This document shows, piece after piece, positions 63,168 to 64,000 of a DNA stretch of 64,000 nucleotides; the stretch's first letter is position 1, and each line of letters opens with the position of its first letter. The DNA lies in the NCBI RefSeq assembly GCF_002018875.1, contig NZ_MVOL01000003.1, positions 558,001 to 622,000 on the forward strand, given 5' to 3'. Source of the DNA: Pseudomonas sp. MF4836 (GTDB taxonomy: Bacteria > Pseudomonadota > Gammaproteobacteria > Pseudomonadales > Pseudomonadaceae). The notes beneath the pieces are model-generated. The model saw nothing but the letters and a program-made list of their open reading frames with translations. It was not told the origin of the DNA and searched no databases. A program made the position numbers and the translations under genes.

Positions 63168-64000
63168 ATGACGCAGCGCAAAATCATCCATATCGACTGT
63201 GATTGCTTCTACGCCGCCATCGAAATGCGCGATGATCCGACGCTTGCCAGCAAGCCGCTGGCGGTGGGCGGTTCGGCGGAGCGGCGCGGGGTGATTGCCA
63301 CCTGCAATTACGAAGCGCGGGCCTATGGCGTGCGTTCGGCAATGTCTTCGCGGCACGCCCTGACCCTGTGCCCGGACCTGACCATCGTCAAACCGCGGAT
63401 GGACGCCTACCGCGAGGCGTCGAAGGAAATCCAGGCGATCTTTCGCGACTACACCGACCTGATCGAGCCGCTGTCGCTGGATGAGGCCTACCTCGATGTA
63501 TCCGACAGCCAGAGCTTCGCCGGCAGTGCCACGCGCATCGCCCAGGATATTCGGCGCCGGGTGTCCAATCAGTTGCATATCACGGTGTCGGCCGGGGTCG
63601 CGCCGAACAAGTTCCTGGCCAAGATCGCCAGTGACTGGAAGAAGCCCAACGGCTTGTTTGTGATCACCCCGGACCTGGTGGAGGATTTTGTCTCGGCGCT
63701 GCCGGTCAACAAGTTGCATGGCGTGGGCAAGGTCACGGCCGACAAGCTGGGCCGGCTCGGTATCGTCAACTGTGAGGAGTTGCGCGACTGGGCCAAGCTG
63801 GCGCTGGTGCGCGAGTTCGGCAGTTTTGGCGAGCGGCTGTGGGGCTTGGCGCGGGGCATCGATGAGCGCCCGGTGCAGAACGACAGCCGCCGGCAATCGA
63901 TCAGCGTGGAAAATACCTACGACGTCGATCTACCGGATCTGGAAGCCTGCCTGGACAAGCTGCCCGAGCTGATGGCGACCCTGGCCGGGCGCATCGAACG
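63168..64000 (+). CDS. dinB: DNA polymerase IV (partial, C-terminus beyond the window)
   Basis: 277 residues are present from the ATG at 63168. The Y-family signatures are KIIHIDCDCFYAAIEMRDDP (metal-binding Asp, steric-gate region), LSLDEAYLDVS (catalytic Asp-Glu pair near residue 103), VSAGVAPNKFLAKIASDWKK and the HhH region KLHGVGKVTADKLGRLGI. It performs error-prone translesion synthesis and belongs to the LexA regulon. The little-finger domain is cut by the window end. Confidence 0.96.
   Translation, partial: MTQRKIIHIDCDCFYAAIEMRDDPTLASKPLAVGGSAERRGVIATCNYEARAYGVRSAMSSRHALTLCPDLTIVKPRMDAYREASKEIQAIFRDYTDLIEPLSLDEAYLDVSDSQSFAGSATRIAQDIRRRVSNQLHITVSAGVAPNKFLAKIASDWKKPNGLFVITPDLVEDFVSALPVNKLHGVGKVTADKLGRLGIVNCEELRDWAKLALVREFGSFGERLWGLARGIDERPVQNDSRRQSISVENTYDVDLPDLEACLDKLPELMATLAGRIE

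Overview
The window is chromosomal DNA of a fluorescent Pseudomonas (P. fluorescens group, including P. chlororaphis/protegens relatives). The evidence is the gene order ispF-truD-surE-pcm-nlpD-rpoS-rsmZ-fdxA-mutS ... cinA-recA-recX ... erdR-dgkA, the finR/fpr pair, a rhlG-type reductase, high G+C and Pseudomonas-type Gac/Rsm signals. The species cannot be fixed from the sequence alone.

Layout. (1) 1-9.8 kb, conserved core: formaldehyde detoxification (end of frmA, fghA), isoprenoid, RNA and repair genes (ispF, truD, surE, pcm), the nlpD-rpoS stress module, the regulatory RNA rsmZ with an upstream GacA site, fdxA and mutS. (2) 9.9-41.0 kb, accessory island between mutS and cinA-recA: a double R-tailocin (phage-tail bacteriocin) locus. 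It holds one LexA/CI-type self-cleaving repressor, a promoter with an array of ATGCAT dyads, one holin, a complete P2/R-pyocin-like contractile tail (11.6-24.8 kb), a lone AT-richer gene for a secreted beta-sandwich-like protein (25.0-25.6 kb), and a complete Mu-like contractile tail (25.8-39.8 kb) whose fibre cassette has been tandemly duplicated. One shared lysis cassette follows (GH19 endolysin, i-spanin, embedded o-spanin). No integrase, terminase, portal, capsid or replication gene is visible, so this is a tailocin locus and not a prophage. (3) 41.0-50.3 kb: cinA/pncC, LexA-boxed recA, recX, a LOG-family protein, a PA3611-like secreted protein, a DTW tRNA-modifying enzyme, an EamA transporter, erdR, dgkA, finR/fpr. 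(4) 50.3-62.3 kb: trmO, rhlG-like SDR, DUF1456, an S4-domain pseudouridine-synthase-like protein lacking the catalytic Asp, a GNAT, rimO, kup, a DUF3077 gene with an unusual leader, and a virJ/mprF pair for aminoacyl-phosphatidylglycerol turnover. (5) 62.4-64 kb: two initiator tRNA-fMet genes in a duplicated unit, then LexA-boxed dinB running off the window.

How it works together: DNA damage activates RecA, encoded just downstream with its own LexA box. RecA should trigger autocleavage of the S24-type repressor at 9942-10685. That would free the promoter at 10816-10844, whose -35/-10 spacer carries a perfect operator dyad. One long transcript could then supply the holin, both tail particles and the shared lysis genes. 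The most interesting observations are the operator/promoter array, two different recoding arrangements in the two tail-assembly chaperones (+1 CTT TGA versus -1 T TTT TTC), a tape-measure protein built of six exact 123-bp units, the scarred duplication of the tail-fibre cassette, terminator-like hairpins at module joints and inside the lysozyme gene, and the secreted-protein cargo gene.
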